From contig NZ_FRBN01000001.1 in NCBI RefSeq assembly GCF_900142625.1, positions 400,224-464,223 on the forward strand: a stretch of DNA of 64,000 nt, read 5' to 3'. Below are positions 36,668 to 45,657 of this stretch, piece after piece (the first letter of the stretch is position 1; each line of letters opens with the position of its first letter). The translations under genes were made by a program, and so were the position numbers. The notes under the pieces were generated by a model, which did not search any database, was not told the origin of the DNA, and was given only the letters and a program-made list of their open reading frames with translations. Source of the DNA: Roseovarius marisflavi. Its GTDB lineage: Bacteria > Pseudomonadota > Alphaproteobacteria > Rhodobacterales > Rhodobacteraceae.

Positions 36668-38171
36668 AATCGTTCAGACGCGCGCGCAGCTCTGTTTTCA
36701 AAACCTTGCCGTAATTGTTCTTGGGCAGTTCAGGGACCAAGACATAGCGTTTGGGCCGTTTGAACCGGGCAATCCGCGCCAGGCAATGCGCGTCAAGAGC
36801 GGCCTCATCGAGCACCGCGCCCGGCGCAGTCACGACAAAGGCCATGACCACCTCGCCCCACTCCGCATCGGGGCAGCCGACAACCGAAACCTCGGACAGA
36901 GCGGGATGACTCAAGAGCGCCTCTTCCACCTCGCGGGGATAAATGTTGCTGCCGCCCGAAATGATCATATCCTTTGAGCGATCCTGAAGCGTGACATAGC
37001 CATCCTCGTCCATCACCCCCATGTCACCGGTCAAAAGCCACCCCTCGGTAAAGGCCTTGTCGCTGGCCTCGGGGTTTTGCCAATAGCCGGGCATGACGGG
37101 GTCGCCACGCACCATGATCTCGCCCGTCTTCCCGCGCGCAACCTCTTGACCCGTGCCATCACCGATCCGCAGTTCGACCACCGATTGCGCCCGCCCGACC
37201 GAGCCAAGGCGCGCGCGCCAGCGGGGGTGGTCTCGGTCACTGACCTCACCGCGTGGCAGGGCCGTGATCGCCATTGGGCATTCTCCCTGCCCGTAGATCT
37301 GAATGAAGATATCGCCAAAGTGATCGACCGCTGCGATAATATCGGCAAGGTACATCGGCCCGCCTGCGTAAATCACGCTGCGCAGCCCGTCTCCGGTCGC
37401 GCCGTTGGCGCGCGCATGCGCCGTCAGGCGTTTCACCATCGTCGGCGCGGCGAACATATGCACCCGGCCATGATGGCGCGCGAGTTCAAGAATCTCGGTC
37501 GCGTCAAACCCGCCCGACACCGGACAGATATGGCGCGCCCCGCGCAGCACATGCACCATCGCGTAAAGCCCCGCGCCGTGGCTCATCGGGGCGGCGTAAA
37601 GCGTGGCATCCCCCGGGCTGACCGAATCCACATCGGCAAGATAGGCCAGCGACATCGCCACAAGCATCCGGTGGGTGATGATCACGCCCTTTGGCCGCCC
37701 GGTGGTGCCGGAGGTGTAAAACAGCCAGGCCAGATCATCGGGCGCGCGGGCGGTGATGGCGGCGACCGGCGCGCCGGTCAATGCATCGCTCTCTGCAATA
37801 TCAATGACAACCACACCAGTATCGCCAAGGTCTCGTGCCAATTCACCCGTCGCCAGAACGATCCCTGCGCCTGCATCCCGGATGATCCAGGCCGCCTCGG
37901 CGCTGTGAAGCTTGGCATTGATCGGCACGACGGCGGCACCAGCATACCACGCACCATAAAGCGCCAGAAGATAGGCCGGGCTGTTCACCATGAAAATCGC
38001 CACGCGGTCACCGGGCTTTACGCCCCGCGCGACAAGCCCGCCGGCCACGGCGCGCGCTTCGGCGTCAAAGCCGGCATAGTCGAAAACCTGCTCGCACCCA
38101 AGATAGATCGCCGACCGCCCCGGTCCGTTTGCCGCCGCGCGCTCCAGCCAGACCCCGATATTCATCTGCAC
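36666..38171 (-). CDS. AMP-dependent acyl-CoA ligase
   Basis: A 501-residue member of the ANL superfamily. The AMP loop is FYTSGTTGRPKGVIITHR, the adenine motif is IYGQGECPM, the hinge is LLTGDMGVMDEDGYV, then DMIISGGSNIYPREVEE, and the catalytic Lys is in PKNNYGKVLK. It resembles medium-chain or aromatic acyl-CoA ligases, but the acid substrate cannot be named. It is divergent from a PAS-LuxR regulator, which is a plausible ligand-responsive controller. The ribosome-binding site AAAGGGAG supports ATG 38171. Confidence 0.88.
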   Translation of the reverse strand: MQMNIGVWLERAAANGPGRSAIYLGCEQVFDYAGFDAEARAVAGGLVARGVKPGDRVAIFMVNSPAYLLALYGAWYAGAAVVPINAKLHSAEAAWIIRDAGAGIVLATGELARDLGDTGVVVIDIAESDALTGAPVAAITARAPDDLAWLFYTSGTTGRPKGVIITHRMLVAMSLAYLADVDSVSPGDATLYAAPMSHGAGLYAMVHVLRGARHICPVSGGFDATEILELARHHGRVHMFAAPTMVKRLTAHARANGATGDGLRSVIYAGGPMYLADIIAAVDHFGDIFIQIYGQGECPMAITALPRGEVSDRDHPRWRARLGSVGRAQSVVELRIGDGTGQEVARGKTGEIMVRGDPVMPGYWQNPEASDKAFTEGWLLTGDMGVMDEDGYVTLQDRSKDMIISGGSNIYPREVEEALLSHPALSEVSVVGCPDAEWGEVVMAFVVTAPGAVLDEAALDAHCLARIARFKRPKRYVLVPELPKNNYGKVLKTELRARLND

Positions 38172-38279
38172 AGCTCCCTTTCATGCGCGCCCACCAAAGC
38201 ATCCCGCGCGCCCGGTATCAATTCCGTATATCTACGCATTTCCCTTGGAGTGCTGCCACGCGCGGGGCATAAAGGCGGC

Positions 38280-38822
38280 ATGCAGATCAAAGAGCTTGCC
38301 TTCGATCACGCCCCCGTGGGGCTCGCGGTGCTGGAGCATCGCATCATCCGGCAGTGCAATCAGCAATTTGCCGCGATCTTCGGCGACACCCCAGAGACCT
38401 ATCCCGGTGTTCCGCTGGCGCGGTTTTACCCCTCGATCGAGGATTATCGCCGGATCGGGGAACGCAGCCTTGCGATCATGCGCAAAACCGAGCGGTATGC
38501 CGATGAACGGGTGATGAAGCGTGCCGATGGCACGCTGTTCTGGTGCCGGGTTCGCGGTCAGTCGGTGACCCCGGACACCCCGTTTCAGCGCGGCGTCTGG
38601 TCATTCTCGGATCTCTCAGAGGAACGCCCGCTCGTGCCCCTCACGCAGCGCGAGCGCGAAGTGGCGATCCTGACCTGTCGGGGGCTCACCTCCAAGGAAA
38701 TCGGGCTTGAGCTTGGCCTGTCCTATCGCACGATCGAGGTTTACCGCGCCCGCCTTCTGGAAAAGTTTCAGGCTCGCAAACTTGCCGAACTCGTTGCAAA
38801 ACTTTCGGGCATGCCGCTCTGA
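38280..38822 (+). CDS. PAS-LuxR transcriptional regulator
   Basis: A 180-residue regulator with an N-terminal PAS domain (about 5-115; APVGLAVLEHRIIRQCNQQF, then ADGTLFWCRVRGQS) and a C-terminal LuxR/GerE helix-turn-helix (about 120-178; LTQREREVAILTCRGLTSKE, then YRTIEVYRARLLEKF). There is no receiver or autoinducer domain, so the PAS domain is the likely sensor. The start ATG 38280 follows AAAGGCGG. It shares a 108-bp divergent promoter region with the acyl-CoA ligase gene, which it may regulate. Confidence 0.88.
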   Translation: MQIKELAFDHAPVGLAVLEHRIIRQCNQQFAAIFGDTPETYPGVPLARFYPSIEDYRRIGERSLAIMRKTERYADERVMKRADGTLFWCRVRGQSVTPDTPFQRGVWSFSDLSEERPLVPLTQREREVAILTCRGLTSKEIGLELGLSYRTIEVYRARLLEKFQARKLAELVAKLSGMPL

Positions 38823-38992
38823 AGCGGGCGCATTTGCGCCGATTTTCGGGAAACCCCTCGTAATCTGATCACAAACCGCCCAAATATAGGGTCAAATGGC
38901 CGCTTTTCTCGGGCTTCAGCTTAGCCTATAAGCGGCGAAAACGAATGCCATGGGTCCGCTTTGGGCACCATCGCTTTTGGTCGAGGAACCTG

Positions 38993-39481
38993 ATGTCAAA
39001 CAAAACACATGAATCGGACGTGGCCTTTATCAAGGCCTTGGCGGAACTTCTGAATGAAAACGACCTGACCGAGCTATCGGTCAAGCGTGAATACGGCGAG
39101 GACGACACCCTAAACGTACGCGTCAGCCGCCGTGGCGAGATCGTCACCACGCAAGTGGCCGCCGCCCCCATGGCCGCCGCCCCCGTCGCTGCCGCCGCCC
39201 CGGCCGCCGCGCCCGCCAGTACCCCGGCCGAAGATCCCGCCAGCCACCCCGGCGCGGTGACCTCGCCCATGGTTGGCACCGTTTACACCCAGGCAGAGCC
39301 CGGCGTTCCGGCCTTTGTCAGCGTCGGCACCCAGGTGTCGGAGGGCGATACATTGCTGATCATCGAGGCGATGAAGACAATGAACCACATTCCCGCGCCG
39401 CGCGCAGGCACCGTGAAACGTATCCTGATCGAAGATGGTGCCGCGGTCGAATATGGCGCGCCTCTCATGATCATCGAATAA
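38993..39481 (+). CDS. accB: Biotin carboxyl carrier protein of acetyl-CoA carboxylase
   Basis: A 162-residue AccB. The N-terminal helical domain ([20 protein letters not shown]) is followed by an Ala/Pro-rich linker (residues about 50-80) and a C-terminal biotinyl domain with EAMKTMN; Lys128 is the biotinylation site (EAMKMMN in many homologues). I chose ATG 38993, which has GAGGAA upstream. It is followed after 10 bp by accC; together they form the biotin carboxylase half of fatty-acid synthesis. Confidence 0.95.
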   Translation: MSNKTHESDVAFIKALAELLNENDLTELSVKREYGEDDTLNVRVSRRGEIVTTQVAAAPMAAAPVAAAAPAAAPASTPAEDPASHPGAVTSPMVGTVYTQAEPGVPAFVSVGTQVSEGDTLLIIEAMKTMNHIPAPRAGTVKRILIEDGAAVEYGAPLMIIE

Positions 39482-39491
39482 GGCACAGGCA

Positions 39492-40841
39492 ATGTTCGAC
39501 AAGATCCTTGTGGCCAACCGGGGCGAGATCGCCCTGCGCGTCATCCGCGCCGCCCGCGAAATGGGCATTAAAACCGTCGCCGTGCATTCCACGGCCGATG
39601 CCGACGCGATGCATGTGCGCATGGCCGACGAATCGGTTTGCATCGGCCCGCCGTCCAGCAGCGAAAGCTATCTGTCGATCCCGGCGATCATCGCCGCCTG
39701 CGAGGTGACCGGCGCGCAGGCGATCCATCCCGGCTATGGCTTTTTGTCCGAGAACGCGAATTTCGTTCAGATTGTCGAGGATCATGACCTGACCTTCATC
39801 GGCCCCTCGGCCGAACATATCCGCATCATGGGCGACAAGATCACCGCAAAGGACACGATGAAGGCGCTTGGCGTGCCCTGCGTGCCCGGCTCTGACGGTG
39901 GGGTTGCAACCCTGAAAGAGGCGCAGGTGCTTGGTGAAGAGATCGGCTATCCGGTGATCATCAAGGCCACCGCAGGCGGCGGCGGGCGCGGCATGAAGGT
40001 GGCGCGCGATGCCTCTGAGATGGAAAGCGCCTTCCTGACCGCGCGCTCTGAAAGCAAGGCGGCCTTTGGCAACGACGAGGTCTATATCGAGAAATACCTG
40101 ACCACGCCGCGTCATATCGAAATTCAGGTGTTTGGCGATGGCAAAGGCCAGGCCGTGCATCTTGGCGAGCGGGATTGTTCGCTGCAACGGCGCCACCAGA
40201 AGGTTCTGGAAGAGGCCCCCGGCCCCTGTATTAGCGAAGAAGAACGCGCGCGCATCGGCAAGACCTGTGCCGATGCGGTGGCGCGAATCAATTATCGCGG
40301 TGCCGGCACGATCGAGTTTCTCTATGAACAGGGCGATTTCTTTTTCATCGAGATGAACACGCGCCTTCAGGTCGAGCATCCGGTCACCGAAGCGATCTTT
40401 GGTGTCGATCTTGTCCAGGAACAGATTCGCGTCGCCGAAGGTATGCCGATGTCGTTCACCCAGGACGATCTGCAAATCAATGGACACGCGATCGAGGTGC
40501 GGATCAACGCCGAAAAGCTTCCTGATTTTGCGCCCCGTCCCGGCACGATAACGCAATTCCATGCCCCCGGCGGACTTGGCGTTCGGATGGATTCAGCACT
40601 TTACGACGGCTACAAGATCCCGCCCTATTACGACAGCCTGATTGCCAAGCTGATCGTACATGGCAAAGATCGCCCAAGTGCGCTGACCCGTCTGGCGCGC
40701 GCACTTGGCGAGCTGATCGTGGATGGCGTGGATACCACCGTGCCGCTGTTCCATGCGTTATTGCAGGAAGAAGACATTCAGACCGGGAATTACAATATCC
40801 ACTGGCTTGAACATTGGCTTGAAACCAACCTTCAGGGCTAA
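39492..40841 (+). CDS. accC: Biotin carboxylase subunit of acetyl-CoA carboxylase
   Basis: A 449-residue ATP-grasp enzyme that carboxylates biotin on AccB. Motifs are the N-terminal [20 protein letters not shown], the Gly-rich loop [52 protein letters not shown] (metal-binding Glu) and VEHPVTE. Length is that of AccC, not of propionyl- or methylcrotonyl-CoA carboxylase alpha chains, and its neighbour is accB. A perfect palindrome follows, separating it from a convergent regulator. Confidence 0.96.
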   Translation: MFDKILVANRGEIALRVIRAAREMGIKTVAVHSTADADAMHVRMADESVCIGPPSSSESYLSIPAIIAACEVTGAQAIHPGYGFLSENANFVQIVEDHDLTFIGPSAEHIRIMGDKITAKDTMKALGVPCVPGSDGGVATLKEAQVLGEEIGYPVIIKATAGGGGRGMKVARDASEMESAFLTARSESKAAFGNDEVYIEKYLTTPRHIEIQVFGDGKGQAVHLGERDCSLQRRHQKVLEEAPGPCISEEERARIGKTCADAVARINYRGAGTIEFLYEQGDFFFIEMNTRLQVEHPVTEAIFGVDLVQEQIRVAEGMPMSFTQDDLQINGHAIEVRINAEKLPDFAPRPGTITQFHAPGGLGVRMDSALYDGYKIPPYYDSLIAKLIVHGKDRPSALTRLARALGELIVDGVDTTVPLFHALLQEEDIQTGNYNIHWLEHWLETNLQG

Positions 40842-40860
40842 GCCATCCACCGCGCGCGAA

Positions 40861-40894
40861 TGACAAAGGGCAGGTTGCAACCTGCCCTTTGTCA
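40861..40894. terminator. 34-bp perfect palindrome, probable bidirectional terminator
   Basis: The half-site TGACAAAGGGCAGGTTG is followed immediately by its exact complement, so a 15-16 bp stem forms on either strand, between convergent accC and the XRE gene. The AAAGGG/CCCTTT ends provide short T-runs both ways, though a full U-tract is lacking. Confidence 0.7.
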
Positions 40895-40950
40895 TTTGCA
40901 CATCGTAATATGGTCTTTTAAGCAGGTCTGGCAGCAGGCCTGAATGCGGG

Positions 40951-41574
40951 TCAGGACAGCGAGGTGACCCAAAGGATCGTGGCATCTTCGGTACTGACCG
41001 ACACCACGTTATGGCCCATGGTCGCGTCGTAATAGGCGCTGTCGCCGCGGCGCATCTCGATGGGTTCATAAAACTCGGTGTAAAGCCGGATCATCCCGGT
41101 CAGCACATAGAGAAACTCTTCGCCGTCATGGCGCACCCAGCCGTCAAATTCCTCAATGCTGCGGGCCCTGATCTGGGCGCGGTACGGCAGCATCCGCTTG
41201 CGGCTGAGCACCTCGGCAAGCAACTCGTGCTCATAGGTCACCGTGGCCTTTTGTGCGCCCTCGCCCGAGCGTGTCACCGCCATGCGCCCGTTGATCTGAT
41301 CGCGCTGTGGTTGGGTAAAGAGCTGCGGCACCGAAATCTCAAGCCCGAGGGCCAGCTTCTTGAGCGCCTCATAGGTCGGCGACATCTGGCCGTTTTCGAT
41401 CTTGGAAAGGGTCGAACGGGCAAGCCCCGCCTGTTTTGCCGCCTGTTCAAGCGTCCAGCCCCGCGCCTTGCGCAATTCGCGCACGCGCCCACCCAGATCC
41501 AGGGGCTCGGCCACCGGGCTCTGACCGTCGTCGCGGCTGACACTGATCAGCGCATGGAGGGCTTTGTCACTCAT
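40951..41574 (-). CDS. XRE-cupin transcriptional regulator
   Basis: A 207-residue regulator with an N-terminal XRE helix-turn-helix (about 28-82; RVRELRKARGWTLEQAAKQA, then ARSTLSKIENGQMSPTYEA) and a C-terminal cupin sensor domain (about 120-205; RHDGEEFLYVLTGMIRL, then MRRGDSAYYDATMGHNVV). PuuR-type regulators share this layout. It is divergent from an acyl-CoA ligase gene with only 66 bp between the starts, so that gene is the obvious target. A wider role, for example over polyamine genes, is speculative. Confidence 0.87.
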   Translation of the reverse strand: MSDKALHALISVSRDDGQSPVAEPLDLGGRVRELRKARGWTLEQAAKQAGLARSTLSKIENGQMSPTYEALKKLALGLEISVPQLFTQPQRDQINGRMAVTRSGEGAQKATVTYEHELLAEVLSRKRMLPYRAQIRARSIEEFDGWVRHDGEEFLYVLTGMIRLYTEFYEPIEMRRGDSAYYDATMGHNVVSVSTEDATILWVTSLS

Positions 41575-41640
41575 AGGGCATTTCTATAGCCACGCCTCGC
41601 CCCACTTGCAACTAAGCCGCGCCCGGCCTAAGCCACCCGC

Positions 41641-43167
41641 ATGACATCGCTTTTCGATCAGGGCCCGCAGGCCCCATGCCCCCGCCCGTTCAATCTGGCC
41701 GCCCATGTTCTGGGGCGGGCCGATGCTTGTGCCGAGAAGGTCGCACTTGCGGTTCTGGGGGATCAGAGCACAGATTCATGGAGCTACGCACGCCTGAAAT
41801 CGGCGGTTCTCGGGACCGGCACGGGTTTGCTCCGCACCGGGTTGAAGCCCGGCGACCGGGTGTTGATGCGCCTTGATAACACGGTGGAATTTCCGATCGC
41901 CTATCTTGGGGCGATTGCCGTGGGCCTTGTGCCGGTGCCCACCTCGGCGCAGCTCACCTCGCCCGAGGTGGCGCGGATGATCACCACGCTGACCCCCGCC
42001 GCCATCCTGCGCGCGCATGGGGTTGCCTGCCCTGATACCCACGTCACGGTCATCGACCAGCCCACCCTTGAGGCAATGCGCGATCTGCCTGCGGCCCCCT
42101 ATGACATGGGCGCCCCGGATCGCCTGGCCTATATCATCTACACCTCGGGAACCTCGGGCGTGCCGCGCGCGGTGTGTCATGCGCATCGCGCGATCTGGGC
42201 GCGTCAGATGATGTTTGAGGGCTGGTACGGCTTGCGCGACACCGACCGCCTTTGCCATGCGGGCGCGTTCAACTGGACCTATACGCTTGGCACCGGGCTG
42301 ATGGATCCCTGGACCATTGGCGCCACCGCGCTTATCCCCGCACCAGAGATCAGGCCAGAGCAATTGCCGGGCCTGCTTGCGCAGCATAAGGCGACGATTT
42401 TCGCAGCTGCACCGGGGGTTTACCGAAAACTCTTAAAGCCAGACCAGAGGTTTGACCTGCCCGATCTGCGCCATGGATTGTCGGCCGGTGAAAAACTCTC
42501 GCACACGATCCGCACGCATTGGACCAAGGCCACCGGTACCGAGATTTACGAAGCCTATGGCATGTCCGAATGCTCGACCTTCATTTCCTCAAGCCCCTCG
42601 CATCCGGTCACCGACGACAGCCTTGGGCGCCCTCAAAACGGCCGCCGTGTCGCGATCCTCGGGGCGGATGGCCCGGTACCGCTTGGCCATGAGGGCACCA
42701 TCGCCGTGCATCGCGACGATCCGGGCCTCATGCTTGGCTATCTCAACGCCCCCGAGGCGACGGCAGAGAAATTTCGCGGCGATTGGTTCGTGACCGGCGA
42801 TCAGGGCGCGATGGACAGCGAAGGCCAGATCACCTATCTCGGGCGCGCCGATGACATGATGAACGCCGGCGGGTTTCGCGTCTCGCCGCTTGAGGTCGAG
42901 GCGGCGCTGAACCAGCACCCCGGCGTCACCCAATGCGCCGTGACCGACATCGAGGTAAAACAGGATGCACGCCTGATCATGGCCTTCTATACTGGCCCCG
43001 AACCCTTGCCGCCCGAAACACTGGATCAGTTCGCCATGGCAGAACTGGCCGCCTATAAACGCCCGCGTGGATATTTTCACGTGCCCGCCCTGCCGACCGG
43101 GGCCAATGGCAAACTCCTGCGTCGCGCATTGCGGCCCATATACGAGGCTATGAATGGTCAAGCTTGA
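41641..43167 (+). CDS. AMP-dependent acyl-CoA ligase (benzoate/acetate ligase-like)
   Basis: A 508-residue ANL ligase. Visible motifs are IIYTSGTSGVPRAVCHAHR, in which the usual PKG of the AMP loop is PRA, then EAYGMSECSTFISSS, WFVTGDQGAMDSEGQITYLG, MMNAGGFRVSPLEVEAAL and the catalytic Lys in PTGANGKLLRR. The loop Lys-to-Arg change is conservative. The acid substrate is unknown. It overlaps the downstream DsbA-like gene by 14 bp and probably shares an operon with it. Divergent from the XRE-cupin regulator. Confidence 0.87.
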   Translation: MTSLFDQGPQAPCPRPFNLAAHVLGRADACAEKVALAVLGDQSTDSWSYARLKSAVLGTGTGLLRTGLKPGDRVLMRLDNTVEFPIAYLGAIAVGLVPVPTSAQLTSPEVARMITTLTPAAILRAHGVACPDTHVTVIDQPTLEAMRDLPAAPYDMGAPDRLAYIIYTSGTSGVPRAVCHAHRAIWARQMMFEGWYGLRDTDRLCHAGAFNWTYTLGTGLMDPWTIGATALIPAPEIRPEQLPGLLAQHKATIFAAAPGVYRKLLKPDQRFDLPDLRHGLSAGEKLSHTIRTHWTKATGTEIYEAYGMSECSTFISSSPSHPVTDDSLGRPQNGRRVAILGADGPVPLGHEGTIAVHRDDPGLMLGYLNAPEATAEKFRGDWFVTGDQGAMDSEGQITYLGRADDMMNAGGFRVSPLEVEAALNQHPGVTQCAVTDIEVKQDARLIMAFYTGPEPLPPETLDQFAMAELAAYKRPRGYFHVPALPTGANGKLLRRALRPIYEAMNGQA

Positions 43168-43792
43168 TATCATCTCCGATCCGATCTGTCCCTGGTGCTA
43201 CATCGGGAAAACCCTTCTTGATCAGGCCCTTGCAGAGCGCCCCGGTCATGGTTTCGAAATCGCCTGGCACCCCTTCCAACTCAACCCCGAGATGCCCGCC
43301 GCGGGCATGGACCGGCGCGAGTATCTTGAGCATAAATTCGGCGGCAAAGAGGGCGCGATCCGCGCCTATGCCCCTGTGGTCGAGCGCGCCGAGGCGGTCG
43401 GTCTCAAGATTGATTTTGCCGGCATCAAACGCACCCCCAACACGCTTGACGCGCATCGCCTGATCCATTGGGCGGGCATCGAGGACGTGCAGAACGACAT
43501 GGCGATGGCGCTCTTCCGGGCCTATTTTGAAGAGGGCCGCGATATCGGCGACCACGAGGTTCTGGCCGATTTGGCCGATAGCCTGTCGATGGATGGAGCG
43601 ATGATCCTGCGGCTGTTGCAGAGCGAGGCAGACCGCGAGGATATCGCCAATCGCGACAAACAGTTCCGCGCCATGGGGATCACCGGTGTTCCGACCTTCA
43701 TCGTTGCCGGCCAGCATGCCGTGCCCGGCTGTCAGCCCGCCGATCTGTGGATCAAGGTGATCGACGAACTTGGCACGAAGGCCGAAGGATAA
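43154..43792 (+). CDS. DsbA-family oxidoreductase (FrnE-like)
   Basis: A 212-residue cytoplasmic DsbA-fold protein without signal peptide. The active site is CPWC (residues 12-15 in ISDPICPWCYIGK) and the cis-Pro loop is GITGVPTFIV. FrnE and 2-hydroxychromene isomerase-like proteins share this form; FrnE acts in disulfide or oxidative-stress chemistry. The start lies inside the 3' end of the ligase gene, consistent with translational coupling. Confidence 0.88.
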   Translation: MVKLDIISDPICPWCYIGKTLLDQALAERPGHGFEIAWHPFQLNPEMPAAGMDRREYLEHKFGGKEGAIRAYAPVVERAEAVGLKIDFAGIKRTPNTLDAHRLIHWAGIEDVQNDMAMALFRAYFEEGRDIGDHEVLADLADSLSMDGAMILRLLQSEADREDIANRDKQFRAMGITGVPTFIVAGQHAVPGCQPADLWIKVIDELGTKAEG

Positions 43793-43798
43793 GCTGCG

Positions 43799-44179
43799 AT
43801 GCAACGCGCCAAAGCCCTCACCCTTCTGGCGATGCTTGCGCTGATCATCACGGGCGGCACGGCGTTTTTTCATGCGGTCGAGGGCTGGAGCTGGCTTGAC
43901 AGCTACTTCTTTACGGTCGTGACCCTTTCCACCGTCGGCTATGGCAACCTTGTGCCCGCCACCGCCCTCGGCAAGATCGGCACGACGGTCTTTATCATGA
44001 TCGGCCTGGGAATTTTCGCCGTCATCATTCAGCAATTCGGCTCTTTCGCGGTAAAAAAGCGCGAAGAGCACACCGAATGGCTGATTGCGCGTCTCGGGCA
44101 CCATCACAAGCCAAGCCAGCAGCCCGAAAATCCCGAGGAAGAGCCCGCCTCGGCCAATCAGGATACGCCTCCGCGATAA
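43799..44179 (+). CDS. Two-helix potassium channel
   Basis: A 126-residue Kcs/MthK-type pore. Helix 1 spans about 5-25, followed by the pore helix (WLDSYFFTVVTLS), the selectivity filter TVGYG at residues 45-49 and helix 2 about 57-82. The C-terminal 40 residues are charged and Pro-rich (KKREEHTEW, then PENPEEEPASAN) with no RCK domain, so gating must be intrinsic. The filter is canonical for K+. It begins 6 bp after the DsbA-like gene. Confidence 0.93.
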   Translation: MQRAKALTLLAMLALIITGGTAFFHAVEGWSWLDSYFFTVVTLSTVGYGNLVPATALGKIGTTVFIMIGLGIFAVIIQQFGSFAVKKREEHTEWLIARLGHHHKPSQQPENPEEEPASANQDTPPR

Positions 44180-44276
44180 CGCCCCGCAAACCGGGCATCG
44201 CACGGCCCGGCGGCCAACTGTTGCGCCTTTGCCATGCGTGCCAAGCCGCCGCGCAAGAGACGCCAAAGGACAGCCA

Positions 44277-45500
44277 ATGCCCGCCCAACTTCCCGCCTCG
44301 CGCCCGATGTCACAGGCCGAATTCATCGCCATGATGGCGATGATGGTGGCGACGGTGGCGTTTTCCATCGACGCCATGCTGCCCGGCCTGCCCCATATCG
44401 CCGAGGCGCTGACGCCCGAGGCCCCCAACCGCGCACAGCTTATCATCACCAGCTTTCTGATGGGGCTTGGCGTCGGGACCTTCATCGCCGGGCCGCTGTC
44501 AGATTCATTCGGGCGCAAACGCATCATCCTGATCGGCGCAGTGATCTATGTCGCAGGCGCGCTCTTGGGGATAATCGCGCCAAGCCTGAGCACTCTTCTG
44601 GCGGCGCGGGTCTTGCAGGGCCTCGGGGCGGCTGCGTTTCGCATCATCTCGGTGGCGATCATCCGCGATACATACTCGGGCCGCGAAATGGCGCGGCTGA
44701 TGTCCTTCGTGATGACGATCTTTGCCATGACCCCGGCAATGGCGCCGCTGCTTGGGGCGGGTATCATTGCGCTTGCAGGCTGGCGCGGGGTTTTTGGCGC
44801 ATTCGTGGTTTTTGCCGGCATTCTGACGCTGTGGATGGCGCTGCGCCTGAACGAGCCTTTGCCGCCAGAGCGCCGCCGCCCGTTTCAAGCGCGCCCGATT
44901 GCGGCGGCGATAAAAGAGGTGCTGGCCAATCCGGTGACCCGGCTTGCCATTTTGGTGCAGACGCTCTGCATGACCACGCTGTTCACCTCGCTCAGCATGG
45001 TTCAGCCGATTTTCGAGCTGACCTTTGACCGCGCCGAGAGCTTTCCGCGCTGGTTCTTCGTGATGGCGCTTGTCGCCGGAAGCGGCAGCTTTCTCAATGC
45101 CCGCCTGATCATGCGCCTGGGGATGGAGCGGATGATCGGCTTTGCCCTTGGCGCGCAGATCATCCTGTCGGTTCTGGCGATTGCGCTCTGGATGACCGGC
45201 CTGCCGCCGCAGGCGCAATTCGCCGTTTTCGTGATCTGGCAGACCAGCGTTTTCTTTCAGGCCGGCCTGACGCTTGGCAATCTCAACGCGCTTGCGCTTG
45301 CCCCGATGGGCGCGATTGCGGGCACCGCCGCAAGCGTGGTCGGCGCCCTGGCCACCATCGGCAGCGTCAGCCTCGCCATTCCCATCGGACAGCTGTTTCA
45401 GGGCACGCCGCTGCCCTCGCATATCGGCGTTCTGATCGCGGTGCTTTTGGGCTATGCCCTGATGTCGCGGCTCAAACAGCAGGTGGCTCTGGCAGTTTGA
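44277..45500 (+). CDS. MFS multidrug efflux transporter (Bcr/CflA family)
   Basis: A 407-residue, 12-helix drug:H+ antiporter. Hallmarks are FSIDAMLPGLPHIAEAL in helix 1, GPLSDSFGRKRIILIG (the MFS loop 2-3 motif) and RVLQGLGAAAFRIISVAIIRD in helices 4-5. I chose ATG 44277, which has AAAGGA six bases upstream; the frame is open further back into the channel gene, but that part is not coding. Last gene of the cluster. Confidence 0.9.
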   Translation: MPAQLPASRPMSQAEFIAMMAMMVATVAFSIDAMLPGLPHIAEALTPEAPNRAQLIITSFLMGLGVGTFIAGPLSDSFGRKRIILIGAVIYVAGALLGIIAPSLSTLLAARVLQGLGAAAFRIISVAIIRDTYSGREMARLMSFVMTIFAMTPAMAPLLGAGIIALAGWRGVFGAFVVFAGILTLWMALRLNEPLPPERRRPFQARPIAAAIKEVLANPVTRLAILVQTLCMTTLFTSLSMVQPIFELTFDRAESFPRWFFVMALVAGSGSFLNARLIMRLGMERMIGFALGAQIILSVLAIALWMTGLPPQAQFAVFVIWQTSVFFQAGLTLGNLNALALAPMGAIAGTAASVVGALATIGSVSLAIPIGQLFQGTPLPSHIGVLIAVLLGYALMSRLKQQVALAV

Positions 45501-45657
45501 TGTAATTTATTTTTGTATACTGTCGCATACCGTCTTTCATGCGCCACCGATTTGCGCTATGACCCGCCCAAGCAAACGATTCCGTGCCACGCGTGTCTGC
45601 TCCGCCCCTGCGCCAGACCCACGGCACATTTCTTAACCTGATCGAGAGGTATGCCCG

